Source: Salinarimonas ramus (GTDB lineage: Bacteria; Pseudomonadota; Alphaproteobacteria; Rhizobiales; Beijerinckiaceae). From it: a DNA stretch of 64,000 nt. Below are positions 1-9,300 of this stretch, in pieces. Below the pieces are notes generated by a model. It was given only the letters and a program-made list of their open reading frames with translations, did not search any database and was not told the origin of the DNA. The stretch lies in the NCBI RefSeq assembly GCF_014645695.1, contig NZ_BMMF01000001.1, positions 410,934 through 474,933 on the forward strand, written 5' to 3'. Each line of letters begins with the position of its first letter. The first letter of the stretch is position 1. The position numbers and the translations under genes were made by a program.

Positions 1-883
1 TCTCGGTGAGCGAGCCGAGCACGTCGCGGGCGACGAAGTAGAGCGCGACGCCCAGCACCGGCCCCCAGAAGGAGACGAGCCCACCACCGATGAGCGTCAT
101 CATCACGATGAAGCCGGACTGGTGGAGGCTCATCACGTCGGGATAGGCGCTCTGCTGGGCCATGGAGAACAGCCCGCCCGCGAGGCCGGCGATCGCCGCG
201 GAAAGCGCGAAAACCGCCCATTTCACGGCCCAGACGTGGATGCCGACGAAAGCGGCGCGAGTCTCGGACTGGCGCAGCGCCTGCAGCACGCGCCCGAACG
301 GCGAGTGCACGAGCCGCCACAAGCCGATCGTCACGACGAGGAGCACGGCGACGACGAAATAGAACAGGCTCGTGTTGTCGGAGAGGTCGAAGGAGACGAT
401 GCCGAAGTCGGCGGGCGGGCGTGGGATGCCGAGCAGGCCGTCCTCGCCGCCGGTGACGCCGTGCGCCTTGATCGCCGTGAACCAGAACATCTGGCCGAAG
501 GCGATCGTCATCAGCGCGTAGTAGATGCCCCGCCGGTGCGAGAGGAAGGCGCCGACGACCATGCCGGCGATGCAGGCCGCCGCGATCGCCGCGAGGAGCC
601 CGCCCCAGAGACTCACGGCCACCTCCTGCTGGAAGAGCCCGAAGGCGTAGGCGCCGACCCCGAAATACGCGCCGTGCCCGAAGGAGTGCAGGCCGGCATA
701 GCCGAACAGCAGGTTGAAGCCGAGCGCGTAGAGGATCCAGATCGCCACCTCGACGCCGATATACTGGTAGAGCCCCACCATCGGCAGCCAGAACGGCGCC
801 GTGAGCAGCACCGCCGCGAACAGCACGATCTGCGGGGTGATTACGGCGCCGGGGCGCGCGGGGACGTCGGAGAGGGAAATCAT
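1..883 (-). CDS. LIV-type (branched-chain amino acid/amide) ABC transporter permease, LivM family, partial
   Basis: Inner-membrane permease of a HAAT-family ABC importer. The visible 294 codons form an almost uninterrupted series of hydrophobic segments and carry the LivM hallmarks: GFNLLFGYAGLHSFGHGAYFG near residue 55, and the cytoplasmic loop SPFGRVLQALRQSETRA near residue 190, which couples to the ATPase. The reading frame runs off the left edge, so the C-terminus is missing. The ATG at 883 lies 4 bases after the stop of the livH-like gene, with GAGG just ahead of it, so the two are translationally linked. It is the third visible gene of a minus-strand operon (binding protein, LivH, LivM). 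The ATPase genes are expected further left. The substrate is not determinable; the binding protein suggests amides, urea or amino acids. Confidence 0.9.
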   Translation of the reverse strand, partial: MISLSDVPARPGAVITPQIVLFAAVLLTAPFWLPMVGLYQYIGVEVAIWILYALGFNLLFGYAGLHSFGHGAYFGVGAYAFGLFQQEVAVSLWGGLLAAIAAACIAGMVVGAFLSHRRGIYYALMTIAFGQMFWFTAIKAHGVTGGEDGLLGIPRPPADFGIVSFDLSDNTSLFYFVVAVLLVVTIGLWRLVHSPFGRVLQALRQSETRAAFVGIHVWAVKWAVFALSAAIAGLAGGLFSMAQQSAYPDVMSLHQSGFIVMMTLIGGGLVSFWGPVLGVALYFVARDVLGSLTE

Positions 884-887
884 CGCC

Positions 888-1808
888 TCACAGCTCCAGC
901 TGGCTCTTGCGGCCGAACAGGCCGCGCGCACGCAGGCCGACGACGAGGACGAGGAGGATGTACATCGACATCATCGACCAGGCCGGCGCGTAGGCACCCG
1001 AGATGCCCACCGCGAGCCCGACTAGGATCGCCGAGACGACCGCGCCCCAGAACGAGCCGACGCCGCCCACGACGATGATGAGGAAGGCGGGGATGACGAC
1101 GTCGATGCCGATATGCGGACGCAGCCCCCAGATCGGCGCCATCACGACGCCGGCGAGACCCGCGAGCCCGGCGCCGAGCGCGAAGACCAGCATGCGCAGG
1201 CGACCGATGTCGTAGCCCAGCGCACGCACCATCTCCGAATCGTGCGCGCCAGCCTTGATGACGGCGCCGTAGGGCGTGCGCTCGAGGAAGAGCCAGACGG
1301 CGAAGATCGCGAGGATGGCGAAGCCGGCGGCGAAGAGCTTGTACTTGGCGTAGATCAGCCCGAGCATGAACATCGGCCCGTTGATCACGGCCGGGACCTG
1401 CAGGAACTGCTCGCCCGAGCCCCAGGCGATGCGGATCGCCTCCTCGATGACGAGGGCCGCGCCGAAGGTGAGAAGCAGCCCGTAGAGCGGCGCCTTGCCG
1501 TAGGTGCGCCGTAGGCACAGCTCGAGCACGATGCCCGCGAGCGCCGCCACAGCGGGCCCTACCACCAACGCGAGCGCGTAGCGCGTCCCGAGCGGCAGCG
1601 TTCCCCACCAGGCGGCGAAGGCGGTGTCGCCCAGGATCGCCGGCGAGAGGATCGTCGCGGCGGCGTAGGCGCCGAGCGCGAAGAGCGAGCCGTGAGCGAG
1701 GTTGATCGTCTCCATGACGCCGACGATCAGCGTGAAGCCGAGCGCGATCATCGCGAAGAGCAGGCCCAGCGTCAGCCCGTTGAGGATGTGCGGCAGGAGC
1801 AACGTCAT
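888..1808 (-). CDS. LIV-type ABC transporter permease, LivH family
   Basis: Second inner-membrane permease of the same importer, 306 residues. It begins MTLLLPHILNGLTLGLLFAM, the usual LivH N-terminus, and carries GVMETINLAHGSLFALGAY (residues about 36-54), the LivH signature in the third membrane segment, and a SEMVRALGYD coupling loop. An in-frame start 27 codons upstream would add a charged stretch lying inside the intergenic hairpin, so the ATG at 1808 is preferred. It follows the binding-protein gene by about 94 bases containing a perfect hairpin, and precedes the LivM gene by 4 bases. Confidence 0.92.
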   Translation of the reverse strand: MTLLLPHILNGLTLGLLFAMIALGFTLIVGVMETINLAHGSLFALGAYAAATILSPAILGDTAFAAWWGTLPLGTRYALALVVGPAVAALAGIVLELCLRRTYGKAPLYGLLLTFGAALVIEEAIRIAWGSGEQFLQVPAVINGPMFMLGLIYAKYKLFAAGFAILAIFAVWLFLERTPYGAVIKAGAHDSEMVRALGYDIGRLRMLVFALGAGLAGLAGVVMAPIWGLRPHIGIDVVIPAFLIIVVGGVGSFWGAVVSAILVGLAVGISGAYAPAWSMMSMYILLVLVVGLRARGLFGRKSQLEL

Positions 1809-1838
1809 CGCAAAGCCCGGTACGAGTGAGCGAGAAGG

Positions 1839-1868
1839 GACGAGCGGCGGGGAGAGCCGCCGCTCGTC
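1839..1868 (-). promoter_or_regulatory. Intercistronic GC-rich hairpin after the binding-protein gene
   Basis: A perfect 12-bp inverted repeat, GACGAGCGGCGG and its complement, with a 6-base GGAGAG loop. It sits between the binding-protein stop and the LivH start within one operon. There is no T-run, so a partial terminator or 3' RNA stabiliser that raises the binding-protein to permease ratio is more likely than a full stop. Similar hairpins follow three other binding-protein genes here. Confidence 0.75.
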
Positions 1869-1902
1869 GAGGTGCCCGGGGGAGATCACCGGGTGGAGGG
1901 TC

Positions 1903-3189
1903 TCACACCTCGTAGGTCGGGGTCGCCTCGTAGGGCTCGAGCGTGCATTTCGCGGCCGCGTCGAGGTCCCTCACCGCATCCGGGTCGGACCAGGACAGGA
2001 TCTCGAACATGTCGTCGGGATCCTGCGTGCCGACATTGGCGGTGGCGAGATAGATCGTCTGCTGCACCTGGTGGGTGTTGGGGTCGATATAAGCGTCGTG
2101 GTGCTGCATCCGCTCGGCGGCGGGCATGCGCAGGCCCTCCAGCTCCTTGATGACGGCGATGTTGTTCGTCGTCCCGGCGCGCTCGACCGCGCGGAGCAAT
2201 TCGCGCGTGGCCATGTAGCCGTTGTAGAAGACGTTGCCCGGGACGCGCATCGACGTGTCCGGATACATCGCCTGGTACCGCTGCACGAAGTCGGCGACGC
2301 CGGGCAGGTCGAGCTTGTAGTACCAGGTGGTGCCGAAGACGCCGAAGAGGTTGTCGAGCGGCAGGCCGTAGACGTCCGGCCAGTCCTGCTGATTGTTGAT
2401 CCAGGCGGGGCTGTCGCCCATGCCGAGCTGGGCGACCTGCTGGCGCAGAACCTTCTGGTCGTCGCCGCCGATCGCCGCGGCGACGACGTCTGGCTTGGCC
2501 TGCTGGATCGAGAGCAACGCCGCGGAGAAGTCGCGCGTGCCCTGCGGCACCAGGATCTCGTCCATGGCCTCGCCGCCGAACTCGGCGAGCAGCGCCTTCG
2601 TCGAGGCCGCCGTGTTGTGGCCCCAGACGTAGTCGTTCGTCAGCAGCATCCAGCGCTTGCCGCGGGCCTCGATGGCGGTCTTCACCGTGGCCTTGGCGAA
2701 GTTGGTGCCGTTGCCGTCCCACACGAACTTCACGCGGTGGCAGTTCTCGCCCGATTCCGTCGGCGAGGAGGAATTGGTGTTGAGGTAGATCGTGCCGTAT
2801 TTCTGCGCGACCTGGCTGATCGCATTGGCGACGCCCGAGGAGACCGCACCGATCAGGAACCCGCATTCCTCGCGGGTGATCAGGCGCTCGGCGACGCGCG
2901 AGCCGGTGGCGGGCGTCGTCTCCGTGTCGAGATGCACCGTCTCGATGCGCCGGCCGAGCACGCCGCCGCGCTCGTTGGCCTCGGCGATCGCCATCATCAT
3001 GCCGCGCCGGTCGGAGGCGCCCGAATTGGCGTATTGCCCGCTCGCGTCCGAGGTGATGCCGATCTTGATCGGCTTGTCGGTGGCCTGCGCGTAGACGCGG
3101 TTGTGTGTCCACGGGCCCATGAAGGCCGCGCCGGCCGCGCCGCCGGCGAGCAGTCCACGCCGCGAGATACCCGTCCTGATGTCCGTCAT
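1903..3189 (-). CDS. LIV/urea-type ABC transporter substrate-binding protein (Tat-exported)
   Basis: Periplasmic ligand-binding protein of the importer whose permeases follow, 428 residues. The N-terminus holds a twin-arginine motif (SRRGLLAGG, residues 8-16) and then a small-residue hydrophobic stretch ending at VYAQA, so export by Tat is expected. The mature part has the type I periplasmic-binding fold typical of Peripla_BP_6: KIGITSDASGQYANSG, then GVLGRRIETVHLDTETTPATG near residue 95. An upstream in-frame start (3243) would place 18 charged residues before the Tat signal and is rejected. It is the first gene of the operon and is divergent from the RpiR regulator at 3396, so the 206-bp gap probably holds both promoters. 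The ligand is unknown; the sequence looks closer to urea/short-chain-amide binders than to LivJ. Confidence 0.9.
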   Translation of the reverse strand: MTDIRTGISRRGLLAGGAAGAAFMGPWTHNRVYAQATDKPIKIGITSDASGQYANSGASDRRGMMMAIAEANERGGVLGRRIETVHLDTETTPATGSRVAERLITREECGFLIGAVSSGVANAISQVAQKYGTIYLNTNSSSPTESGENCHRVKFVWDGNGTNFAKATVKTAIEARGKRWMLLTNDYVWGHNTAASTKALLAEFGGEAMDEILVPQGTRDFSAALLSIQQAKPDVVAAAIGGDDQKVLRQQVAQLGMGDSPAWINNQQDWPDVYGLPLDNLFGVFGTTWYYKLDLPGVADFVQRYQAMYPDTSMRVPGNVFYNGYMATRELLRAVERAGTTNNIAVIKELEGLRMPAAERMQHHDAYIDPNTHQVQQTIYLATANVGTQDPDDMFEILSWSDPDAVRDLDAAAKCTLEPYEATPTYEV

Positions 3190-3280
3190 GGTGGCGTCCT
3201 CCCTACGAGGTCCGGGCTGCCCGTCCCCACGGGTCTCGCCCATTCGAGCTCGGCTTTCCGCGCTGGCGCGGCACCGCTTT

Positions 3281-3346
3281 GAATTTTCGTTCGAAGAGTG
3301 AAACTCAATTCTCTCGACCTCGCAAGCGTGAATTTTCTCGCATCGA
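3281..3346. promoter_or_regulatory. AT-rich divergent control region with GAATTTTC repeats
   Basis: In an otherwise GC-rich window this gap is AT-rich and contains two similar elements: GAATTTTCGTTCGAA at 3281-3295 and GAATTTTCTCGCATCGAA at 3330-3347, about 49 bases apart. It lies between the divergent binding-protein and RpiR genes. RpiR-family proteins commonly bind such A/T-flanked repeats, so these are candidate operators for the adjacent regulator. No clear -35/-10 pair was identified. Confidence 0.45.
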
Positions 3347-3395
3347 ACGATTTTTCAAATCCCCTGGACTTCACGGTGGGATCGCGGGAGAACGG

Positions 3396-4367
3396 ATGAC
3401 GCACGGGAGCGGGGGCGAGATGGACCGCAACGAGAGCTACGATTCCCTGCGCGCCCGGCTGAAGGCGCGCTACGACGATCTCTCGCCGCATCTGCAGCGG
3501 CTCGCGCGGCTCGCGCTCGACGACCCGAATTTCCTCGCGCTGCAGACCATCACGGCGATCGCGGCGCGGGCGTCCGTGCAGCCGTCCACCATCGTGCGTT
3601 TCGCCAAGGAATTCGGCTACGACGGGTTCTCGGGGATGCAGCAGGTGTTCAAGCTGCGCTTGATCGAGGGCGCGCCGGTCTATCGCGAGCGCGTCTTCGG
3701 CGAAGTCGCGCCGATCGAGGGCGACCGGCTCGCGCGCTGCGCCGACGCGCTCATCGCCTCGCTGGAGCGGCTGAAGGCCACGACCCCGCGCGAGCGGATC
3801 GCCCGCGCCGTCGAGATCCTGGCGCGGGCCGATTTCGTCTTCGTCGCGGGCCTTCGCCGCTCGCGGCCGGTCTCGGCCTATCTCGCCTACGGGCTCAGCC
3901 GGCTCGAGCGGCGCTGCGCCGTGCTCGATTTCGACGGCGGCATGGCCGGGCAGCAGGTGGCGAACATGCGCCAGGGCGACGTGCTGTGCGCCATCGCGTT
4001 CGCCGAATACTCCCCCGTCGTGGTGGACGCCGTGCGTGACGCGCACCTGCGCGACATTCCCGTCGTCGCCATCACCGACACGGATTCGAGCCCGCTCGCG
4101 CTGAACGCCAGCGTCCATTTCGTCGTCGACGACGACGCCCACGGCGCCTTCCGCCCGATCTCCGGCGCCATCGGCCTCGTCCAGACGCTGATCGAGGAGA
4201 TCGCGGCGGGCGCGGCCTCCACCCTACCCGTGGTGCAGCCCGCAGCTGCGTCAGCGCCCCCCGACGTCGGCGGACGCGGACATGCAGACCAGACGGCCGA
4301 GCCCGGAGCACGGACCGGCGACCGCCGCCGTGTCGCCAGGCGCACGAGGGGGCGGGACGACGCCTGA
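3396..4367 (+). CDS. MurR/RpiR family transcriptional regulator
   Basis: DNA-binding regulator of 323 residues with the two-part RpiR layout. An N-terminal helix-turn-helix (ITAIAARASVQPSTIVRFAKEFG, about residues 53-75) is followed by a C-terminal SIS sugar-phosphate-type sensing domain (FVFVAGLRRSRPVSAYLAYGL onward). The ATG at 3396 is preceded by GGGAG at good spacing; a second ATG 24 bases later is also possible. The gene is divergent from the LIV-type operon and is the obvious candidate for its control. The ligand is unknown: in RpiR proteins the SIS domain usually senses a phosphorylated sugar or amino sugar, but many transporter-linked members have unknown ligands. Confidence 0.9.
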   Translation: MTHGSGGEMDRNESYDSLRARLKARYDDLSPHLQRLARLALDDPNFLALQTITAIAARASVQPSTIVRFAKEFGYDGFSGMQQVFKLRLIEGAPVYRERVFGEVAPIEGDRLARCADALIASLERLKATTPRERIARAVEILARADFVFVAGLRRSRPVSAYLAYGLSRLERRCAVLDFDGGMAGQQVANMRQGDVLCAIAFAEYSPVVVDAVRDAHLRDIPVVAITDTDSSPLALNASVHFVVDDDAHGAFRPISGAIGLVQTLIEEIAAGAASTLPVVQPAAASAPPDVGGRGHADQTAEPGARTGDRRRVARRTRGRDDA

Positions 4368-4438
4368 TCGTCTGGTTCGACCCACGACCCGCCGCGCCCC
4401 AACGGCGTTCGCGGCAGGCAGCGGATGCGTGATCGGGG

Positions 4439-5329
4439 TCAGGCCGCGCGTTGACCCGCGAGCGACGCGAGCTCGGCCTCGTCCGGGATCGCGCCCGTGT
4501 ACCAGAGCCGTGCGGCGACGGCCGACATCGCCCGTCCGTCGTGGCCGATATGGGCGACCTCCACGAGGCGCCACGCGAGCGGCACGCCGAGCCGCTCTGC
4601 CTCGCGGCGCGCGACCTCGAGATAGTTGCGGGCGCGGGCGAAGCGGTGGGGGCCCTGCGCGAGGGCTTCCGGGTTCGAGGGAAGGTGCGGGTCGTCGGTG
4701 GCGATGTCGCCGGCACCGGCGAGGATCACGAGGGGCAGCGCGAAGAGGCGACGCAGGTCGCCCTCGTCGAGACCGATCCCGCCGAGCCCCTCGGGGAAAG
4801 CCTTGTCGAGCAGCGGCAACGTGTACCAGCCCGCGTTGGAGGCGATCATCTCGGCGAAAGGCACGTTCGGCTCGAGCCCGGCGAGGCGGTGCACGAACTG
4901 GCCGCCGGCGGAGTGGCCGAACAGCCGCGCCGTCGCGGCCGTCGTCACGCCCGCCTCGCGCAGGGCTGCGAAGATGCGCGCCAGGCTCGCGTAGCCCCAT
5001 TGCGCCCGCGGCCGCACGCCGCCCTCGGCATCGAGCACGCGGCCGTTGTTGTAGCTCTCCGGCCCGGGATAGTGCTCGTCGGAGAAGGTGGGCGCCACGA
5101 CGAGGAGACCGTGGCGATCGGCCGCCTCGATCCAGAAATCGCGATAATCGTCGCCGTTGCGCAGCATGCCGTGCTGCACGAAGACCGGCTCGCGCGCCGG
5201 ATCGTAGCCGGCCGCACGGTAGCACTGGAGCATGATCGGCCCCTCGCGATACCCGGCCTCGTCGACGAAGGGGACGGCGTGGCGGCCGGGGCGCGCGAGG
5301 GCGTCGGCGAGAGCGGCGAGATCGGTCAT
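4439..5329 (-). CDS. Alpha/beta hydrolase
   Basis: Soluble alpha/beta-hydrolase of 296 residues. It has an oxyanion-type HG at 53-54 (VFVQHGMLRNG), the nucleophile elbow GHSAGG with Ser140, a probable acid residue around GAGDIATDD, and a late His in VAHIGHDGRAM near 265. It is probably an esterase or amidase acting on what the upstream transporter imports. It is the last gene of the seven-gene minus-strand operon and overlaps the ATPase stop by ATGA, so translation is coupled. The substrate is not readable. It has no signal peptide, so it should act in the cytoplasm. Confidence 0.85.
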   Translation of the reverse strand: MTDLAALADALARPGRHAVPFVDEAGYREGPIMLQCYRAAGYDPAREPVFVQHGMLRNGDDYRDFWIEAADRHGLLVVAPTFSDEHYPGPESYNNGRVLDAEGGVRPRAQWGYASLARIFAALREAGVTTAATARLFGHSAGGQFVHRLAGLEPNVPFAEMIASNAGWYTLPLLDKAFPEGLGGIGLDEGDLRRLFALPLVILAGAGDIATDDPHLPSNPEALAQGPHRFARARNYLEVARREAERLGVPLAWRLVEVAHIGHDGRAMSAVAARLWYTGAIPDEAELASLAGQRAA

Positions 5330-6369
5330 GGGGCGGGTACTCCGACTGTGGTCGAGATCGCCGCCGGCGAGGCGCCGGGGGCGGTGTGCAGGTGGCAGGC
5401 CGCCTGCCGTCCGGCGGCGACGGGAGCGAGCGCGGGACGCGTCTCGCGGCAGACCGGCATCGCGTGGGGGCAGCGCGGATGGAAGGCGCAGCCCGGCGGC
5501 GGCGCCATCGGGGAGGGAATCTCGCCTGCGATCGGCGTGAAGCGGCGCTTGCGACGGCGCACGTCCGGGATCTCCGCGACGAGCGCCGCCGTGTAGGGGT
5601 GCTGGGGATCGGAGAACAGGGCCTGCGCCGGCCCCTCCTCCACGATCCGGCCGAGATACATGATCGCGACGCGGTCGCAGATGTGCCGTACGAGGCCGAG
5701 ATCGTGCGAGATGAACAGGTAGGTGAGCCCGCGCGTCTCGCGCAGATCCATGAACAGGTTCACCACCTGCGCCTGGACCGACACGTCCAGGGCGGCGACC
5801 GGCTCGTCGCAGACGAGGAAGCGCGGGTCGACGGCGAGCGCCCGCGCGATGCCGATGCGCTGGCGCTGCCCGCCCGAGAACTCGTGCGGGTAGCGGCTCG
5901 CGTAGGAGGCGTCGAGCCCGACCTCCGCGAGGGCGGCCTCGACCCGCTCCGCGATCTCGCCCCGGGGCGCGAGGCGGTGGACGCCGAGCGCCTCCCCGAC
6001 GATCTGGCGTACCGTCCGGCGCGGATTGAGCGAGGCATAGGGATCCTGGAAGACGAGCTGGACCTCCAGCGTGTAGGCGAGACGCTCGGCCTTCGTGAGC
6101 TCCCGCACCGGTTTCCCGCGATAGACCACCTCGCCGCTCGTGGGCGGGTGGAGGCCGGCGAGCGCACGCCCCAGCGTCGACTTCCCGCACCCGCTCTCGC
6201 CGACGAGGCCGACGACCTCGCCCGGCGCGACGGCGAGGTCGACGTCCTCGACCGCGTGGACGGTGCGCCGATCCACGGGTCGCCCGGCGAGCGCGAGGAG
6301 GCGCATGGCGATGTCGGGCTTGCGCGAGAAGCGCTTGACGAGGCTCCTCGCCTCGAGGATCGGCGTCAT
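5326..6369 (-). CDS. Oligopeptide/dipeptide ABC transporter ATPase, DppF-type
   Basis: Cytoplasmic ATPase, 347 residues. Walker [10 protein letters not shown] lies near 57-65, the Q-loop in [12 protein letters not shown], the signature FSGGQRQ near 164-170, Walker B LVCDEP near 185-190, and the switch His in ISHDL. The C-terminal oligo_HPY extension contains [14 protein letters not shown], the Cys cluster found in Dpp/Opp ATPases; in related proteins these cysteines hold an iron-sulphur cluster. It partners the DppD-type ATPase, overlapping it by 4 bases, and works with the two permeases upstream. Confidence 0.93.
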   Translation of the reverse strand: MTPILEARSLVKRFSRKPDIAMRLLALAGRPVDRRTVHAVEDVDLAVAPGEVVGLVGESGCGKSTLGRALAGLHPPTSGEVVYRGKPVRELTKAERLAYTLEVQLVFQDPYASLNPRRTVRQIVGEALGVHRLAPRGEIAERVEAALAEVGLDASYASRYPHEFSGGQRQRIGIARALAVDPRFLVCDEPVAALDVSVQAQVVNLFMDLRETRGLTYLFISHDLGLVRHICDRVAIMYLGRIVEEGPAQALFSDPQHPYTAALVAEIPDVRRRKRRFTPIAGEIPSPMAPPPGCAFHPRCPHAMPVCRETRPALAPVAAGRQAACHLHTAPGASPAAISTTVGVPAP

Positions 6370-7370
6370 GCGGCGTCTCGCTCGGGCATGGGATTGTGGC
6401 AGCGCCAGCCGCGGCCCGGCACGGGGCCGACGAGCGGCGGGTCGATCTCGGCGCAGACCGGCAGGACATTGCCGCAGCGCGTGCGGAAGGGGCACCCCGT
6501 CGGCCGCGCCGAGAGCGGCGGCGCGGCGCCGTCGATCTGATGCAGCCGCGTGCCCGGCGCGTTGACGGAAGGCACCGATCCGAGCAGTCCCGCCGTGTAC
6601 GGGTGGCGGGGCGCGTCGAGCACCGCGTCGGCGCTTCCCGTCTCGACGATGCGGCCGGAATACATGACGCAGATCCGGTCCGCGAGCTCGGCGACGACGC
6701 CGAGGTCGTGGGTGATCCACAACAGCGCGGTGCCGCTCGCCTCGCACAGCGTCTGCATCTCGTGGAGGATCTGGCCCTGGATCGTCACGTCGAGCGCCGT
6801 CGTGGGCTCGTCGGCGATGATCAGGTCCGGCTCGTTGAGCATCGCGGTGGCGATGGCCACGCGCTGGCGCATGCCGCCGGAGAACTCGTGCGGGTATTGC
6901 CGCAGGCGCTCGGCCGCGGAGGCGATGCCCACCTGGCCGAGCGCTTCCACGGCGCGGGCGCGCGCGGCACGCTCGCCGACGCCGTGATGCTCCGTCACCG
7001 CCTCGATCATCTGCTCGCCGATGGTCAGGACCGGGTTGAGGGTCATCAGCGGGTCCTGGAAGATCATCGCGATGCGGTCGCCGCGGATCGCGCGCATCTC
7101 GCTCTCGGGGAGCGAGAGGAGGTCGCGGCCCTCGAACAGCACCTCGCCGGCGACGATCTCGCCGGGCGGATCGACCAGCCGCATCAGCGAGAAGCCGGTG
7201 ACGGACTTGCCGGAGCCGGATTCGCCCACGAGGCCGACGACCTCGCCTCGCGCGATCGAGAGATCGACGCCGTCGACGGCAGGGTAGGCGCCCGCGAGCG
7301 TGTGGAAGACGGTACGCAGCCCGCGGACCTCGAGGAGCGGCCGGGACGGGTCGGCGGGGAGCGGTGTCAT
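6366..7370 (-). CDS. Oligopeptide/dipeptide ABC transporter ATPase, DppD-type
   Basis: Cytoplasmic ATPase, 334 residues, and the DppD half of the ATPase pair. Walker A GESGSGKS is near 49-56, the Q-loop is [12 protein letters not shown], the signature FSGGMRQR, Walker [13 protein letters not shown], and the switch ITHDL. The GGMRQR form of the signature distinguishes DppD/OppD from the GGQRQR of DppF. The C-terminal domain has [14 protein letters not shown]. The start overlaps the permease stop by one base and the stop overlaps the next start by four, so the operon is tightly coupled. Confidence 0.93.
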   Translation of the reverse strand: MTPLPADPSRPLLEVRGLRTVFHTLAGAYPAVDGVDLSIARGEVVGLVGESGSGKSVTGFSLMRLVDPPGEIVAGEVLFEGRDLLSLPESEMRAIRGDRIAMIFQDPLMTLNPVLTIGEQMIEAVTEHHGVGERAARARAVEALGQVGIASAAERLRQYPHEFSGGMRQRVAIATAMLNEPDLIIADEPTTALDVTIQGQILHEMQTLCEASGTALLWITHDLGVVAELADRICVMYSGRIVETGSADAVLDAPRHPYTAGLLGSVPSVNAPGTRLHQIDGAAPPLSARPTGCPFRTRCGNVLPVCAEIDPPLVGPVPGRGWRCHNPMPERDAA

Positions 7371-8299
7371 CAGCGGCGCCTCGGGTCGATGCTCTCGCGC
7401 AGGCGATCGCCGACGAGGTTGATGGAGAAGACGAGCACCACGAGCGCGAGGCCGGGGAAGAAGCTGATCCAGTACTCGCCGCTGAGCAGGTACTCGAAGC
7501 CGCTCGCGATGAGCAGGCCGAGCGACGGCTCCGTGATCGGCACGCCGACGCCGAGGAAGGAGAGCGTCGATTCGAGCATGATGGCGGAGGCGACCTGAAC
7601 CGTGGCGACGACGAGGATCGGCGCGAGCGCGTTCGGCAGGAGGTGGACGAGCATGATCCGCCAGCCCGGAATGGCGAAGTTGCGCGCCGCCTCGACGTAT
7701 TCCTTGCGCGTCTCCACGAGGACACTGCCACGCATGATCCGGGCGTATTGCGCCCATTGCACGATGACGATGGCGAGGATCACCTTGTCGACCCCTCGCC
7801 CGATGGCGGAGAGCAGGATCAGCGCGACGAGGATCGTGGGGAAGCCGAGGATGAAGTCGACGACGCGCATGATCGCGGTCTCGACGAGCCCGCCGACATA
7901 GGCGGCCAGGAGCCCCATCAACGTGCCGATCGTCGCGGCGGCGGCGGTCGCGGAGAGGCCGACGACGAGGCTGATGCGCAGGCCGTAGAGGATCGCGCTC
8001 AGCATGTCGCGCCCCTGCGAGTCCGTGCCGAGCCAGTAGACCGCGCCGTCCATGCTCTGCGCGCCGGGCGCGAGGCGGTTGTCGAAGATGCTCAGGGCGG
8101 CGAGGTCGTAGGGGTCCTGCGGCGCGAGGAACGGCGCGAACAGGGCCGCGGCGACGAGGATCGCGAGCATGATCGCCGCGCCGCGCGCCGTCGGCCGGCT
8201 GCGCAGGCGCGCCAGGATGCGCGCCCGGTTCGGCGTTTGCCCGATCGCCGGCGCCAGAGCGACGGGCTCGCGGGAGGAGGTGTCGACGCGCTCGCTCAC
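7370..8299 (-). CDS. Oligopeptide/dipeptide ABC transporter permease, DppC-type
   Basis: Inner-membrane permease, 309 residues. A cytoplasmic N-terminus of about 40 residues precedes the first membrane segment (AAIMLAILVAAALFAPFLAP). The DppC signature WLGTDSQGRDMLSAILYG follows, and the EAA coupling loop is EAARNFAIPGWRIMLVHLLPN. It ends LRESIDPRRR, as DppC proteins do. It uses GTG at 8299, overlapping the upstream permease stop as GTGA; there is no competing ATG at the right place. It pairs with the DppB-type permease. Confidence 0.92.
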   Translation of the reverse strand: MSERVDTSSREPVALAPAIGQTPNRARILARLRSRPTARGAAIMLAILVAAALFAPFLAPQDPYDLAALSIFDNRLAPGAQSMDGAVYWLGTDSQGRDMLSAILYGLRISLVVGLSATAAAATIGTLMGLLAAYVGGLVETAIMRVVDFILGFPTILVALILLSAIGRGVDKVILAIVIVQWAQYARIMRGSVLVETRKEYVEAARNFAIPGWRIMLVHLLPNALAPILVVATVQVASAIMLESTLSFLGVGVPITEPSLGLLIASGFEYLLSGEYWISFFPGLALVVLVFSINLVGDRLRESIDPRRR

Positions 8300-9273
8300 G
8301 ACGCCCCCTTCTCGAGCTCGACCCGCGGATCGAGCACCGCATAGGCGAGATCGACGAGCAGGTTGACGGACACGAAGATGAAGGTCGCGATCATGACGTA
8401 GGCGACCACGACCGGCCGATCGAGCTGGTAGACGCTGTCGATCAGGAGCTTGCCCATTCCGGGCCACGCGAACACGGTCTCGGTGATGGTGGAATAGGCG
8501 ATCAGGCTGCCGAACTCGACGCCGATCACCGTGACGACGGGGACGAGGATGTTGCGCAGGATGTGCCGGCGCACGATGCGCCCGCGCCGCACGCCCTTCG
8601 CTCGGGCGTACTTGACGTAGTCCTGCAGCCGCGCCTCGGCCGTGCCGGAGGCCGCGAGCCGCAGGACGAGGGCGAGGTTGGGCAAGGCGAGGTTGATCGC
8701 CGGAAGGATGAGGTGCGACCAGCCGTCGGCGGTGAGGAAGCTCACCTCGATGCCGAGCAGGCTCACCGTGTCCCCGCGCCCGGCGGCCGGCGCCCAGTTG
8801 AGGAACACGGCGAAGACGAAGATGAGCATCATTCCCTGCCAGAAGGCCGGCAGCGAATAGCCGAAGATCGAGCCCGTCATGATCGTGCGCGCCGTGCGCG
8901 TCTCCGGCGCGAGCCCGGCGATCATGCCGAGCGGCAGGCCGATGGAGACCGCGATGACGAGGGAGAGGACGACGAGCTCCAGCGTCGCCGGCAGGCGCTG
9001 GAGGATCAGCTCCACCGCCGGGACGCCGTGGACGAAGGACGTGCCGAGATCGCCCTGGGCGAGGTTTCCGAGGAAGACGAGGTATTGGCGCCAGATCGGC
9101 AGGTCGAGGCCGAGCCTGCGGATCATCACCTCGCGCTCGGCCGCGCTCGTGTCCGGGCTGACGAGCAGCTCCACGGGATCGCCGATGGCGTACACGGCGA
9201 AGAAGACCACGATCGAGACCGCGAGCAGGACGAAGACGCTCTGGATCGCGCGGCGGAGGATGAACAGCGTCAC
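8296..9273 (-). CDS. Oligopeptide/dipeptide ABC transporter permease, DppB-type
   Basis: Inner-membrane permease, 325 residues. It begins MTLFILRRAIQSVFVLLAVS, the conserved DppB N-terminal membrane segment with the LRR motif. The periplasmic region contains RLGLDLPIWRQYLVFLGNLAQGDLG, as in other DppB proteins, and the EAA-type loop is YARAKGVRRGRIVRRHILRN. It is followed by a four-base GTGA overlap into the DppC gene. It is separated from the binding-protein gene by 63 bases that hold a strong hairpin. Confidence 0.92.
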   Translation of the reverse strand: MTLFILRRAIQSVFVLLAVSIVVFFAVYAIGDPVELLVSPDTSAAEREVMIRRLGLDLPIWRQYLVFLGNLAQGDLGTSFVHGVPAVELILQRLPATLELVVLSLVIAVSIGLPLGMIAGLAPETRTARTIMTGSIFGYSLPAFWQGMMLIFVFAVFLNWAPAAGRGDTVSLLGIEVSFLTADGWSHLILPAINLALPNLALVLRLAASGTAEARLQDYVKYARAKGVRRGRIVRRHILRNILVPVVTVIGVEFGSLIAYSTITETVFAWPGMGKLLIDSVYQLDRPVVVAYVMIATFIFVSVNLLVDLAYAVLDPRVELEKGAS

Positions 9274-9300
9274 GGGCTCGTGTCCTCGGACGGATGGGGA

